Below, one piece after another: positions 16,384-26,748 of a stretch of 37,090 nt of DNA (within the stretch, counting starts at the first letter, position 1; each line of letters begins with the position of its first letter). The stretch covers positions 1 to 37,090 of the forward strand of contig JAHJCH010000343.1 of the NCBI GenBank assembly GCA_018813065.1, given 5' to 3'. The translations under genes were made by a program, and so were the position numbers. The stretch comes from Myxococcota bacterium. GTDB taxonomy: Bacteria > Myxococcota_A > Bradymonadia > UBA7976 > UBA1532. Below the pieces are notes generated by a model. The model ran no database searches and was not told the DNA's origin. It worked only from the letters and a program-made list of their open reading frames with translations.

Positions 16384-18301
16384 GCAGCGCCCCGCGCTTC
16401 GTCTCGTGGAGCTTGAGGGCCACCCTCAGCGCCTCCCCAAACCGCAGCACCCGCCCAGAGATCACGAAGTCCGCCCCGACGTTGCGGCCCGTCTCGACCT
16501 CGCAGGCGCCCTCGCAGGCGGCCAGATCGGCCCCCGGCGGCAGCTGCTCCAGCAGGTTCTCTCGGGTCATCACGAAGTAGCGGCGGCGAGGCAGCCGCGC
16601 CAGCGCCTCTTCGCGGATCAGATCGGTGAGGTAGCTGACCTCTTGGGGGCGGAGCTGGGCTTCATTGCTCAGCTCCAGGATGGCGATGCGGGCGAGGCTC
16701 GGCGCTGAAGCGGGCTGAAGCAGCGCTTGCGCAGGCGCGGCGGCGTTGAGCTTGAACGCCAACGGCGGCGTGACGCTGAAGCGCGGGCGCCGCTCGCGGA
16801 GCTGGAGCTGGAGCGGGAGGTGATCGGCCCCCTGGTAGCGGCGCGCGACGGTGAAGCCCAACCGCGCCTGGCGGCGCTGGCCTGGCAGGAGCGCGCCGAT
16901 CTCCACCGGGGGGTGCGTCACGCGCACATGCGGGGAGGCGCTCTCCAAGGCGATCACCACGTCGTGGGCGACGCCCTCGCCGCTGTTCTCCACCAAGACC
17001 TCCAGCGCGATCAGCTCATTGGGCTCAATCCGCCCGTTGCCGTTGCCCTGGGCGCTCTCTCGCCCGTCATCCCACAGCGCGTGCTGGATGAGCTGGAGCG
17101 TGGGGCGACGCAGCGCCGAGGCGGGGGCCTTGAGGCTGAAGGCGGCGGAGTCAAACCCGGTGTCCTCGCTCAGCCGCGCCTCCAAGGTGATCTCGCCTTG
17201 GGGGAGATCCTCGCGGGCGAACAGCGTCATGCGCCCCAGCCGCGTCTCGCCCGCAGGGATGTCGCCGAGAGACACCCGCCAAGGGGCGTCGAGGTGCGCG
17301 CGCGCGGCCTCGGGGGTTGAGAGGATCGCCACCACGCCCTCAGCGGGGCCTCGCCCCACGTTCTGCGCTTTGATCAGCACGCTGACCTCTTCGCCCGCGT
17401 CGAGGATGCGATCGCCGTTGCCTCCGCTGTCATCGAGGACCAACGTGCCGCGCAGATCGGGCGGCGCGCGCCGCTTGCGATGCTGGGCGATGGCTTGTGC
17501 CACCTGCGCCCGTTGATCAGGATCGAGGCTCAAGCGCAGACGGTGTGACTTGCCCTCATCGCGGATCAGCGCGTCGAAGTGGAAGAGGTGATCCGGGTGG
17601 GCGTTGAGGGTGTTGAGCCAGGCGTGGCCGCTCTTGGAGGTCCGCGCCGTCGCCAGCTCCTTACCCCGCTCGTCCAGCAGGACCGCCTCGACGCGCTGAT
17701 ACGTCCTCACCTGGCAGGCGACGCGCTGATCGTCGGTCATCACGCGGGCGGCGTCGCCATTGATGTCATGGCGCACGCCGCGTTGGCTGTGAGCATAGAG
17801 GGTGTGCCCCAGCGCATAGAGCGCCGAGGCCCCCACGAGCACGGAGACGCCGATAAAGCCCTCATAGTCCTTTGTGCAGTTGGCCTCTGACCATGTCCCA
17901 TCGCGCAGGCAGCCCCGACGCGCGGGATCGTAGTCCGCTGAGGCCGTCGCGCTCTGCGGGAAGCGCTGGGCGATGAGGTAGAGCCCGCCGCTGAGGGCGG
18001 CGAGGCCCCCCGAGAGCAGGTAGGCGCCCAAGAGCCCCTTGACCTCGCCGGTGCGTTGTTGGGCTGGGGTGCGGATCTCAAAGCGGCGGATCTGGCAGAT
18101 GTCATGGCGCTCTACGAGGAGCCGCAGCCGCGCGCCTTCATCCACGACCTCGTGGCTGACGCGGACATGGTCCATCCCAATGACAGTGCGCTCGTGCTCC
18201 TCCTCGACGAGGTGCGTCTGGACGCGGGTGAGCTTGAGCTGCGCGCAGCCAGAGGCGACCAGCGCGCAGAGAGAGAGGGTGATGGGCAAGCCGGGGCGCA
18301 C
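16289..18301 (-). CDS. lipoprotein with CsgG/FlgO-like C-terminal domain
   Basis: GTG start with AGGAGA upstream: MRPGLPITLSLCALVASGC (lipobox); middle DSGGNGDRILDAGEEVSVLIKAQNVGRGPAEGV resembles CARDB/DUF11-like repeats; C-terminus IAILELSNEAQLRPQEVSYLTDLIREEALARLPRRRYFVMTRENLLEQL...NVGADFVISGRVLRFGEALRVALKLHE. Confidence 0.75.
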   Translation of the reverse strand: MRPGLPITLSLCALVASGCAQLKLTRVQTHLVEEEHERTVIGMDHVRVSHEVVDEGARLRLLVERHDICQIRRFEIRTPAQQRTGEVKGLLGAYLLSGGLAALSGGLYLIAQRFPQSATASADYDPARRGCLRDGTWSEANCTKDYEGFIGVSVLVGASALYALGHTLYAHSQRGVRHDINGDAARVMTDDQRVACQVRTYQRVEAVLLDERGKELATARTSKSGHAWLNTLNAHPDHLFHFDALIRDEGKSHRLRLSLDPDQRAQVAQAIAQHRKRRAPPDLRGTLVLDDSGGNGDRILDAGEEVSVLIKAQNVGRGPAEGVVAILSTPEAARAHLDAPWRVSLGDIPAGETRLGRMTLFAREDLPQGEITLEARLSEDTGFDSAAFSLKAPASALRRPTLQLIQHALWDDGRESAQGNGNGRIEPNELIALEVLVENSGEGVAHDVVIALESASPHVRVTHPPVEIGALLPGQRRQARLGFTVARRYQGADHLPLQLQLRERRPRFSVTPPLAFKLNAAAPAQALLQPASAPSLARIAILELSNEAQLRPQEVSYLTDLIREEALARLPRRRYFVMTRENLLEQLPPGADLAACEGACEVETGRNVGADFVISGRVLRFGEALRVALKLHETKRGALLSAGRASGASVTALEGATVEASRTLLGPLPR

Positions 18302-18407
18302 GGTGTCTCCTGTGGCGCGTCGCGCCGCGTTGAGCGCGCTGTTGGATCTCGGGGGAGGATCGGGGGCGGCGCGCCCGCGTGCAAGAGCGTGACCGTTTTT
18401 GGCGGGA

Positions 18408-18716
18408 TCAGCCGTTGAGGTAAGCCTCAAAGCGGCGGCGGGCCTGGGGGTTGATGTACTTAAAGCGAAAGCTGCGGCTGTGGTCCCCCTCGCCGCGCAG
18501 CTCGCCCAGGGCGCGGATCGGCTGCGGCCCGTCAGGGAGGTGAAACTGAAGCCAGGCGTGTTGCCCCTTGGCCCACCCCTGCCCAGGGAGCTGGCTGATC
18601 CGCATCCCCTCCGCGCTGAGATCCTCGCTGACACACAGGCAGCGCTCACGCTCGCTGAGGATGTGATCGACGAAGAGCTTGATCTCTCTACGACCGGTTG
18701 TCCGACGATCTCTCAC
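18408..18716 (-). CDS. PilZ-domain protein
   Basis: RDRRTTGRREIKLFVDHILSERERCLCVSEDLSAEGMRISQLPGQGWAKGQHAWLQFHLPDG; GTG start at 18716 preceded by AAGGGGGA; an ATG at 18758 is also possible. Confidence 0.8.
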   Translation of the reverse strand: MRDRRTTGRREIKLFVDHILSERERCLCVSEDLSAEGMRISQLPGQGWAKGQHAWLQFHLPDGPQPIRALGELRGEGDHSRSFRFKYINPQARRRFEAYLNG

Positions 18717-18801
18717 ATTGTCCCCCTTAGGCTTACATGTCGCACTATGTGCCGACATGAAGGGGGTTTCAAGATAAAATACGACCTGTATTTTTGGGGG
18801 C

Positions 18802-18828
18802 GTGGTGGGCGTGGTGGGCGTGGTGGGC
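18802..18828. repeat. 9-bp tandem repeat GTGGTGGGC x3
   Basis: Direct reading, between atpB stop and the PilZ gene. Confidence 0.85.
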
Positions 18829-18855
18829 GAGCCTGTTCATCAGGCAGGGGCAGGT

Positions 18856-19710
18856 TCAGTGCGCGGCGGCCTGGCCGTGCTCCTCGTGATGGTGCTTTTC
18901 GATGGCGAGGCCAATATAAACAACGCTGAGCAGGCAAAACACCAAGGTCTGCACGATGCAGACGATCAGCCCCAATACCATGATGGGGATCGGCACGATT
19001 AAGGGCACCAAGCCCAAGAAGATCGCCAAGACTGTGTGATCCCCCACCATGTTCCCCATCAAGCGCAGCGAGAGGCTCATCGGGCGGGCAAGGTGGCTGA
19101 TAACCTCGATGGGGAACATCAGCGGCGCCAACCACCAAATCGGCCCCATCAGATGCTTGACGTGCTCGATCCCGTTGGTCCTCCAGCCGTAGAGGTGCGT
19201 GGCGACGAAGATGATGATCGCCGCCGCCGCCGTGGTGCTCAGCACGCTGGTGGCGGGCTGGAGGCCTGGGACGAGGCCGAGGAGGTTGGAGGTCAGGATG
19301 AACAAGGCCATCGTGCCGATGAGGGGCAAGAACTGCTTGGCGGCCTTCTCGCCCATGATCGGCGTCATCATCCCCAGGGCCGCCTCAAGGATAAGCTCGA
19401 CGAAGGCGCGCACGCCCACGGTGTCCTCGGGGATGATCCCCGCGTCCTTCGCCGCCGCCAGCCGGGCGTTGTACGCTGTGGCCATCTTATAGAGCAGGCC
19501 AAAGACGACGAGGCTCATGATCACATGGGACAAGCCCAAGGAGTGGCCCCCAAAGATCCCCGCGCCGAGGACCTGGTTAAGCCACTGATCAGCGGCGTGG
19601 ACGCCGGGGATGACGTGCAGCCAAGTCTCATGGCCCTCCATCGCGCCGCCGCTCGCCATCGCGGAGGCGGGCAGGAGGGACGCGGTGATCAAGCCGAGGA
19701 ATGCGCGCAT
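18856..19710 (-). CDS. atpB: F0F1 ATP synthase subunit a
   Basis: GVRAFVELILEAALGMM, NLLGLVPGLQPATSVLSTTAAAAIIIFVATHLYG, HLARPMSLSLRLMGNMVGDHTVL. Confidence 0.95.
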   Translation of the reverse strand: MRAFLGLITASLLPASAMASGGAMEGHETWLHVIPGVHAADQWLNQVLGAGIFGGHSLGLSHVIMSLVVFGLLYKMATAYNARLAAAKDAGIIPEDTVGVRAFVELILEAALGMMTPIMGEKAAKQFLPLIGTMALFILTSNLLGLVPGLQPATSVLSTTAAAAIIIFVATHLYGWRTNGIEHVKHLMGPIWWLAPLMFPIEVISHLARPMSLSLRLMGNMVGDHTVLAIFLGLVPLIVPIPIMVLGLIVCIVQTLVFCLLSVVYIGLAIEKHHHEEHGQAAAH

Positions 19711-19738
19711 AGGTTTCTCCTAGCTGTGCTCTAAGGGG

Positions 19739-20110
19739 TCAGGCGCCGCCGCGCGCCGGCGAGGGGCCGATGAGCGCGCCGAGGAGGATGGCGAGGAGGA
19801 CCACGGAGAGGCCCGCCATCAAGGCCAGCGGGTGCGTAGGCAGCCCCAGCGTGACGCCAAAGATGATCCCGATGAAGAGGGTGAACTTAAGCATAAACAG
19901 GCCGACGAGGCGGCCCTTGGAGCGCGCGTCGCCTTCGAGCAGGCGAGCGCCGAGGCGGCTCAAGAGCCAGAGGTTGCCCACCGCCAGGGCGGCCCCCAAG
20001 CCAAAGCCCAGCGCGACTTGGAGGCCCATAAGGGCGCTGATGATCAAGCCGATGAGGCTCAAGCCCGTCGCGGTGAGCGTGATCCAGCGCAGGAAGCGAG
20101 TGTCCATCAT
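19739..20110 (-). CDS. ATP synthase subunit I (AtpI-like) membrane protein
   Basis: Four hydrophobic segments, DTRFLRWITLTATGLSLIGLIISALMGLQVALGFGLGAALAVGNLWLLSRLGARLL; immediately upstream of atpB. Confidence 0.75.
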   Translation of the reverse strand: MMDTRFLRWITLTATGLSLIGLIISALMGLQVALGFGLGAALAVGNLWLLSRLGARLLEGDARSKGRLVGLFMLKFTLFIGIIFGVTLGLPTHPLALMAGLSVVLLAILLGALIGPSPARGGA

Positions 20111-20319
20111 CTGACCTTGTTGGCGGCTCGGATGAGGGCGCGCAGGCCCGCGATGAAGCCCAAGATGACCCCGATGGTGGAGCCCCAAGGCGCCCCGCCC
20201 CAGCGGCCCTCGATCCAGGCGCCGCCGAGGTAGCCCAAGGCCACGGAGATGCCCATCTCCAAGCCGAGGCTGGCGAGCTGGGCGCTCTTCCAGGGGTGCT
20301 GATCTGGCTCAGGCTTCAT
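20107..20319 (-). CDS. AtpZ-like F0F1-ATPase accessory protein
   Basis: LASLGLEMGISVALGYLGGAWIEGRWGGAPWGSTIGVILGFIAGLRALIRAANKV: AtpZ/AtpI family pattern; overlaps next gene start. Confidence 0.85.
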   Translation of the reverse strand: MKPEPDQHPWKSAQLASLGLEMGISVALGYLGGAWIEGRWGGAPWGSTIGVILGFIAGLRALIRAANKVR

Positions 20320-20390
20320 CGCATGGGCGTCCGGTCGGGTTTGGGCGCCGCCTTATAGCAGAGTTCGGGCGGGGAGGGCAGGGCTTTTAC

Positions 20391-22868
<2,478 letters not shown>

Positions 22869-22918
22869 AAGCAAATCTCCTTTAAAAACAACCTGTTCCA
22901 AGCGAGACTACGCTCCGC

Positions 22919-22930
22919 TAGGGTACCCTA
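22919..22930. other. perfect 12-bp palindrome TAGGGTACCCTA in gyrA leader
   Basis: Read directly; about 50 bp upstream of gyrA ATG. Confidence 0.85.
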
Positions 22931-22996
22931 AAGCTGGACAAATTACTAGATGGCTTATGAATTGCAAATAATATATAATGTAAAGCCGGCTGCTGC

Positions 22997-24904
22997 TTAA
23001 AGATCATCACCCAAGAGCCCCAAGATCTCCACCGCTTGACCTTTTAATATCTCCGCGTGGCAGAGCACCGGCAGGGCGGGCCGCGCGTGAAAGAGGCGGC
23101 GGGCCGCGCCCCGCACGGCGCAGGGCGTCAGCAGGACCAAGCGCGCCTCGACGCGCCACAGCGCGTCCAGCGTCTCAAGCAGCTCCGCCAGCTCATCCGC
23201 CTCGATGATCTCACCGCGCCGCAGCGCCTCGACGAGATCTGCGCTCAAGGTCAGCAAGGGCAGCGGGCGATCTGATCCGCGCGTCAGCTGCCCCGCGAGG
23301 GCCACGCGCAGGGCCGCCAAGCGCGCGTCCAGGCTGAGATCGGGGGCCTGGCGGGCCAACAGCTCCAAGATGCCTTTGAGATCGGCGATGGAGATCCCCT
23401 CGCTGACGAGGGCCTGGAGGAGCTGGGCCAGGCGGGTGAGATCCAAGAGCTTGGGGGTGACGGCGCGGGTGAGCGCGGGCTGAAGGCGGGCGAGCCGCTG
23501 GAGCCGATCGGAGAGATCTTGGAGGCTCAGCGACGTGGGCGCTTGGCGCCACAAGGCGCAGAGGCGCTCGACGAGATAATCAGCGGGGCTGAGCCCACGG
23601 GTGCTCTTCACCCAAGCCCCAGGCGGGCCACCGGCGGGGTGGGGCGCGCTGAGCCCAGGCTTGGCGCTGTCAACCCGGAAGCGGTGGCCCACGGGCAACA
23701 CGCCGCGCGCCACGCCCCCGCCGTAGATCTCGATCTGATACGCCGCCTCAGCCTCAACGGTGACCGTCACCGCCACCTCCTCCAGCCGCAGCCCCTCCGC
23801 CAGCAGCCGCACGCGCGCCTCCTCGATGATCTCCCTGGGCGTGCGCGGGGCCAAGGCGGCCACCGCCTCGGGCAGCAGCGACAGCCCCACGGCGGGGCGC
23901 GCGGCTTGATCGAAGAGGCCAAGGGCGCGGCTGGCCCTGGGGCGCCCCTGAGAGGCCGCCAGGGCCGCCAACAAGGCGGCGAAGAGGAGCGGCGGGGCGG
24001 GGAGGCCGGGGAGGAGCGCGAGGGCCATGAGGGCCAGCGAGGTCAACGCCAGCGGCTGACCGTCGAGGATAAGCTGACGCCCCAGCGCGACGCCCAGCTC
24101 CTCGCCGCCGGGGGTGCGGGCGCGGGTGACGAGGGCGGCGGCGGCGGTGGCGGTGAGGGTGGCGGGGAGCTGGGCGAGGAGGCCATCGCCGATGGTCAGG
24201 CGGGTATAGAGATCCAGGGCGTCCCCCGTCGCCAGCCCATCACGCAGCGCGCCGAGGGCCAAGCCGCCCAAGGCGTTGATGCCCACGATCACCAGCCCGG
24301 CGATGGCGTCGCCCTTGACGAACTTCATCGCCCCATCGAGCGCGCCGTAGAGGTGGGTCTCCTCGGCGAGCCCCTCGCGGTGGCTGCGCGCGGCCTCGGC
24401 GTCGATCAGCCCCCCCCGCACCTCCGCGTCGATGGCCTGCTGCTGCCCTGGCAGCCCATCCAAGGCGAAGCGGGCCGCCACCTGGGCCACGCGCTCGGCG
24501 CCCTTGGCGATGACCAGATATTGAACGGTGATCAGCAACCCGAAGATCACCCCGCCGACGACCAGCTCTCCGCCGACCACCACGTCACCGAAGGCTTGAA
24601 CCAGCGTCGTGCCGCGCCCCTCGCTGAGGATGAGGCGGGTGGTGGAGATGTTGAGCGCCAAGCGCAGCAGCGTGCTGAGGAGCAGCAGGGTGGGGAAGGT
24701 GCCCAGATCGAGGGGGGCGCGGGCACGCAGGGCGACGAAGAGGAGGAGCGCGGAGGCCCCGAACTGGAGGGCGAGGAGGGTGTCGAGCAGCGGGGCGGGG
24801 GCGGGGAAGAGGATCAGCGCCAAGGCGCCGATGACCCCCAGGCCGATCGGGATCTCAGAGCGCGCCGCCAAGGGGGCGCGTCGCCCTCGCGGCCACACGC
24901 TCAC
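22997..24904 (-). CDS. FHIPEP family export apparatus protein (FlhA/SctV-like)
   Basis: FPTLLLLSTLLRLALNISTTRLILSEG, FGDVVVGGELVVGGVIFGLLITVQYLVIAKGAERVAQVAARFALDGLPGQQQAIDAEVRGGLIDAEAARSHREGLAEETHLYGALDGAMKFVKGDAIAGL. Confidence 0.92.
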   Translation of the reverse strand: MSVWPRGRRAPLAARSEIPIGLGVIGALALILFPAPAPLLDTLLALQFGASALLLFVALRARAPLDLGTFPTLLLLSTLLRLALNISTTRLILSEGRGTTLVQAFGDVVVGGELVVGGVIFGLLITVQYLVIAKGAERVAQVAARFALDGLPGQQQAIDAEVRGGLIDAEAARSHREGLAEETHLYGALDGAMKFVKGDAIAGLVIVGINALGGLALGALRDGLATGDALDLYTRLTIGDGLLAQLPATLTATAAAALVTRARTPGGEELGVALGRQLILDGQPLALTSLALMALALLPGLPAPPLLFAALLAALAASQGRPRASRALGLFDQAARPAVGLSLLPEAVAALAPRTPREIIEEARVRLLAEGLRLEEVAVTVTVEAEAAYQIEIYGGGVARGVLPVGHRFRVDSAKPGLSAPHPAGGPPGAWVKSTRGLSPADYLVERLCALWRQAPTSLSLQDLSDRLQRLARLQPALTRAVTPKLLDLTRLAQLLQALVSEGISIADLKGILELLARQAPDLSLDARLAALRVALAGQLTRGSDRPLPLLTLSADLVEALRRGEIIEADELAELLETLDALWRVEARLVLLTPCAVRGAARRLFHARPALPVLCHAEILKGQAVEILGLLGDDL

Positions 24905-25066
24905 TCTGTGGGTTGAAACTTATAGAGCCCCGCGCCGCCCTTGAGGCCGTTGTCCAGATCCACGAAGCCGATCCGCTCAAAAGTGCTGTAGCTGTTATCG
25001 CAGTCGAGGTTGCCCAAGGCCCGCGCGGTGAACTCGGCCTCGACGCCTTGGCCTTGGCTCTCGAAA
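24901..25066 (-). other. +1-frame continuation of the pilin C-terminus, ending in a stop overlapping the FHIPEP start codon
   Basis: Frame B reads [53 protein letters not shown], pilin-like ([18 protein letters not shown]); TGA at 24901-24903 overlaps GTG at 24902-24904. Confidence 0.85.
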
Positions 25067-25438
25067 CTCATACCAGTAGTAATGGGGATCATCGACGGAG
25101 AACTGGAGCATCTGCCAAGTGTTGTGCTTCCACTGGCTGAAGTCGGGGGCGCACTGGGTCTGGCCCGCCACGGCGCAGCAGGCGTTGGTGATGGGGGTCG
25201 TCGGGGCGGTGGGCGGGAACTCCTTACGCGCGACCTCACCGCGCTGCGTGACCGTATCGCCCTGATATGAGGTCAAGGCGCCGTCGAACATCTTGCGGAC
25301 ATTCATCAAAGCCTCGGTGGTCTTACTGCGCCGCACGAACTGTTGAAAGACAGGGAGCGAGATCGCCGCCAAGATCCCGATAATCGCGACGACGATCATC
25401 AACTCGATGAGTGTAAAGCCGCGTGTTTGGCGAAGCAT
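24995..25438 (-). CDS. pilA: type IV pilin (PilA-like), frame disrupted near its 3' end
   Basis: [61 protein letters not shown]; frame then runs into [19 protein letters not shown]. Confidence 0.88.
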   Translation of the reverse strand: MLRQTRGFTLIELMIVVAIIGILAAISLPVFQQFVRRSKTTEALMNVRKMFDGALTSYQGDTVTQRGEVARKEFPPTAPTTPITNACCAVAGQTQCAPDFSQWKHNTWQMLQFSVDDPHYYWYEFREPRPRRRGRVHRAGLGQPRLR

Positions 25439-25674
25439 ATTTTCAAGCTCCCGTGAAAAAATATCACACAAACGTAACGGATTTTTCTACAAAATCAACT
25501 TAAAAAACGGACATTTGAGCCGCGCGCGTTGTTCATCGACCGCGCCCTCGTGGGGAACGGTCGCGTGGATCAAGGCGGGCGTGTAATATCCGGCGGCCCG
25601 ATGCCCTCGTGGCGACGTGGGCGCGGAATTTTCGCCTCCCCTGCCGGGTTGAGCGGTCGCCGCGATGATCCCCT

Positions 25675-26748
25675 TTGACGATGAGGCGCCCCATCTCCAC
25701 CGCCCCCCACATCAGCAAGCGCCGTCACGCCCGCTACCTCGCCGCCGCGCTGCTCTCCCTCGGCGTCCACACCTTGGCCTTGCTCCCGGTGGCGCGCTGG
25801 GCGCTCAAGCCCCTGGAGCCGCGCCCCAACGCCGAGGCGGAGGCCCTCTCGCTGCTCAGCGAAGAGGACGTCGCGCGGCTGCTCAAGAAGCGCCACCCGC
25901 TGCTCAAGAAGCGCGAGGAGGAGGAGGAGGCAGAGGCGCGTGAGCTGAAGGGTCAGATCGTGGAGATCGCGCCGCCGGACGTAGAGGAAAAACCAAAAGA
26001 CGCGCGGCTCCTCTCAGAGTACGACAGCGCGGTGAAGCGTGAGCAGGTCAGCGTCCATCGCAGGCCGCCAAAGAAGAAGCGGGCCGCGCAGACCGCGCAG
26101 CGGCAGCCCACGCCCAAGCCGCTTCTCCCTCAGAAAAAACCAAACCAAGACAAGCGCGGTGACCAGAAAGATCCCCAAGCCCGGCCTGAGGTGAAGCCGC
26201 GCGCGACGATGGCCGAGCCGGGTCAAGGCCCCCTCAGCCCGCAGCGCGCCCCCAAGGCGGGGGGCCAGGCGGGCGGCCCTGAGCACTACCAGGCGCTCCT
26301 GCCGCAGACCTCCTCGCGGGAGATCGCGGAGCAGAGCGGCTCGCTCGATCACATCGATGACACGCCGAAGGGGAATGAGACGTTCCTCAACACGCGCGCC
26401 TATAAGTACGCGTGGTTCTTCAACCGCGTAAAGCGTGAGGTGGCCCACCGCTGGGACGCGCTGGGCGCCCATCGCCGCTATGACCCTTATGGGCGGGTCT
26501 TTGGCGTGCGCGATCGGCTCACCGTCGTGCAGGTCGTCCTCGATCCGGCGGGCGGCTTAGAGGAGATCTTCATCCTGGAGCGCTCCGGCGCGGCCCACCT
26601 CGATGAGTCGGCGATCCAGGCGTTTAAGGACGCCCAGCCCTTCCCCAACCCGCCGCTGGGGCTGCGCGGAGAGGATGGCCGGGTGCGCTTTAAGTTCGGG
26701 TTTTATCTAGAGATCGATGGCCGAGGCGGGATGCGCTGGCTGCGCTGA
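25675..26748 (+). CDS. TonB-like protein (N-terminal TM, K/P-rich linker, TonB C-terminal domain)
   Basis: YLAAALLSLGVHTLALLPVARWAL; K/P-rich linker; LTVVQVVLDPAGGLEEIFILERSGAAHLDESAIQAFKDAQPFPNPP. Confidence 0.85.
   Translation: MTMRRPISTAPHISKRRHARYLAAALLSLGVHTLALLPVARWALKPLEPRPNAEAEALSLLSEEDVARLLKKRHPLLKKREEEEEAEARELKGQIVEIAPPDVEEKPKDARLLSEYDSAVKREQVSVHRRPPKKKRAAQTAQRQPTPKPLLPQKKPNQDKRGDQKDPQARPEVKPRATMAEPGQGPLSPQRAPKAGGQAGGPEHYQALLPQTSSREIAEQSGSLDHIDDTPKGNETFLNTRAYKYAWFFNRVKREVAHRWDALGAHRRYDPYGRVFGVRDRLTVVQVVLDPAGGLEEIFILERSGAAHLDESAIQAFKDAQPFPNPPLGLRGEDGRVRFKFGFYLEIDGRGGMRWLR

Noticed and set aside
18302-18649. N-terminal extension of ORF 16289..18649
   Set aside because: It overlaps the PilZ gene; a GTG at 18301 with AGGAGA and an immediate signal peptide/lipobox is the better start
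23519-24916. 465-aa ORF antisense to the FHIPEP gene
   Set aside because: Low-complexity G/R/Q/E-rich translation, opposite a clearly conserved gene; typical GC-rich antisense artefact
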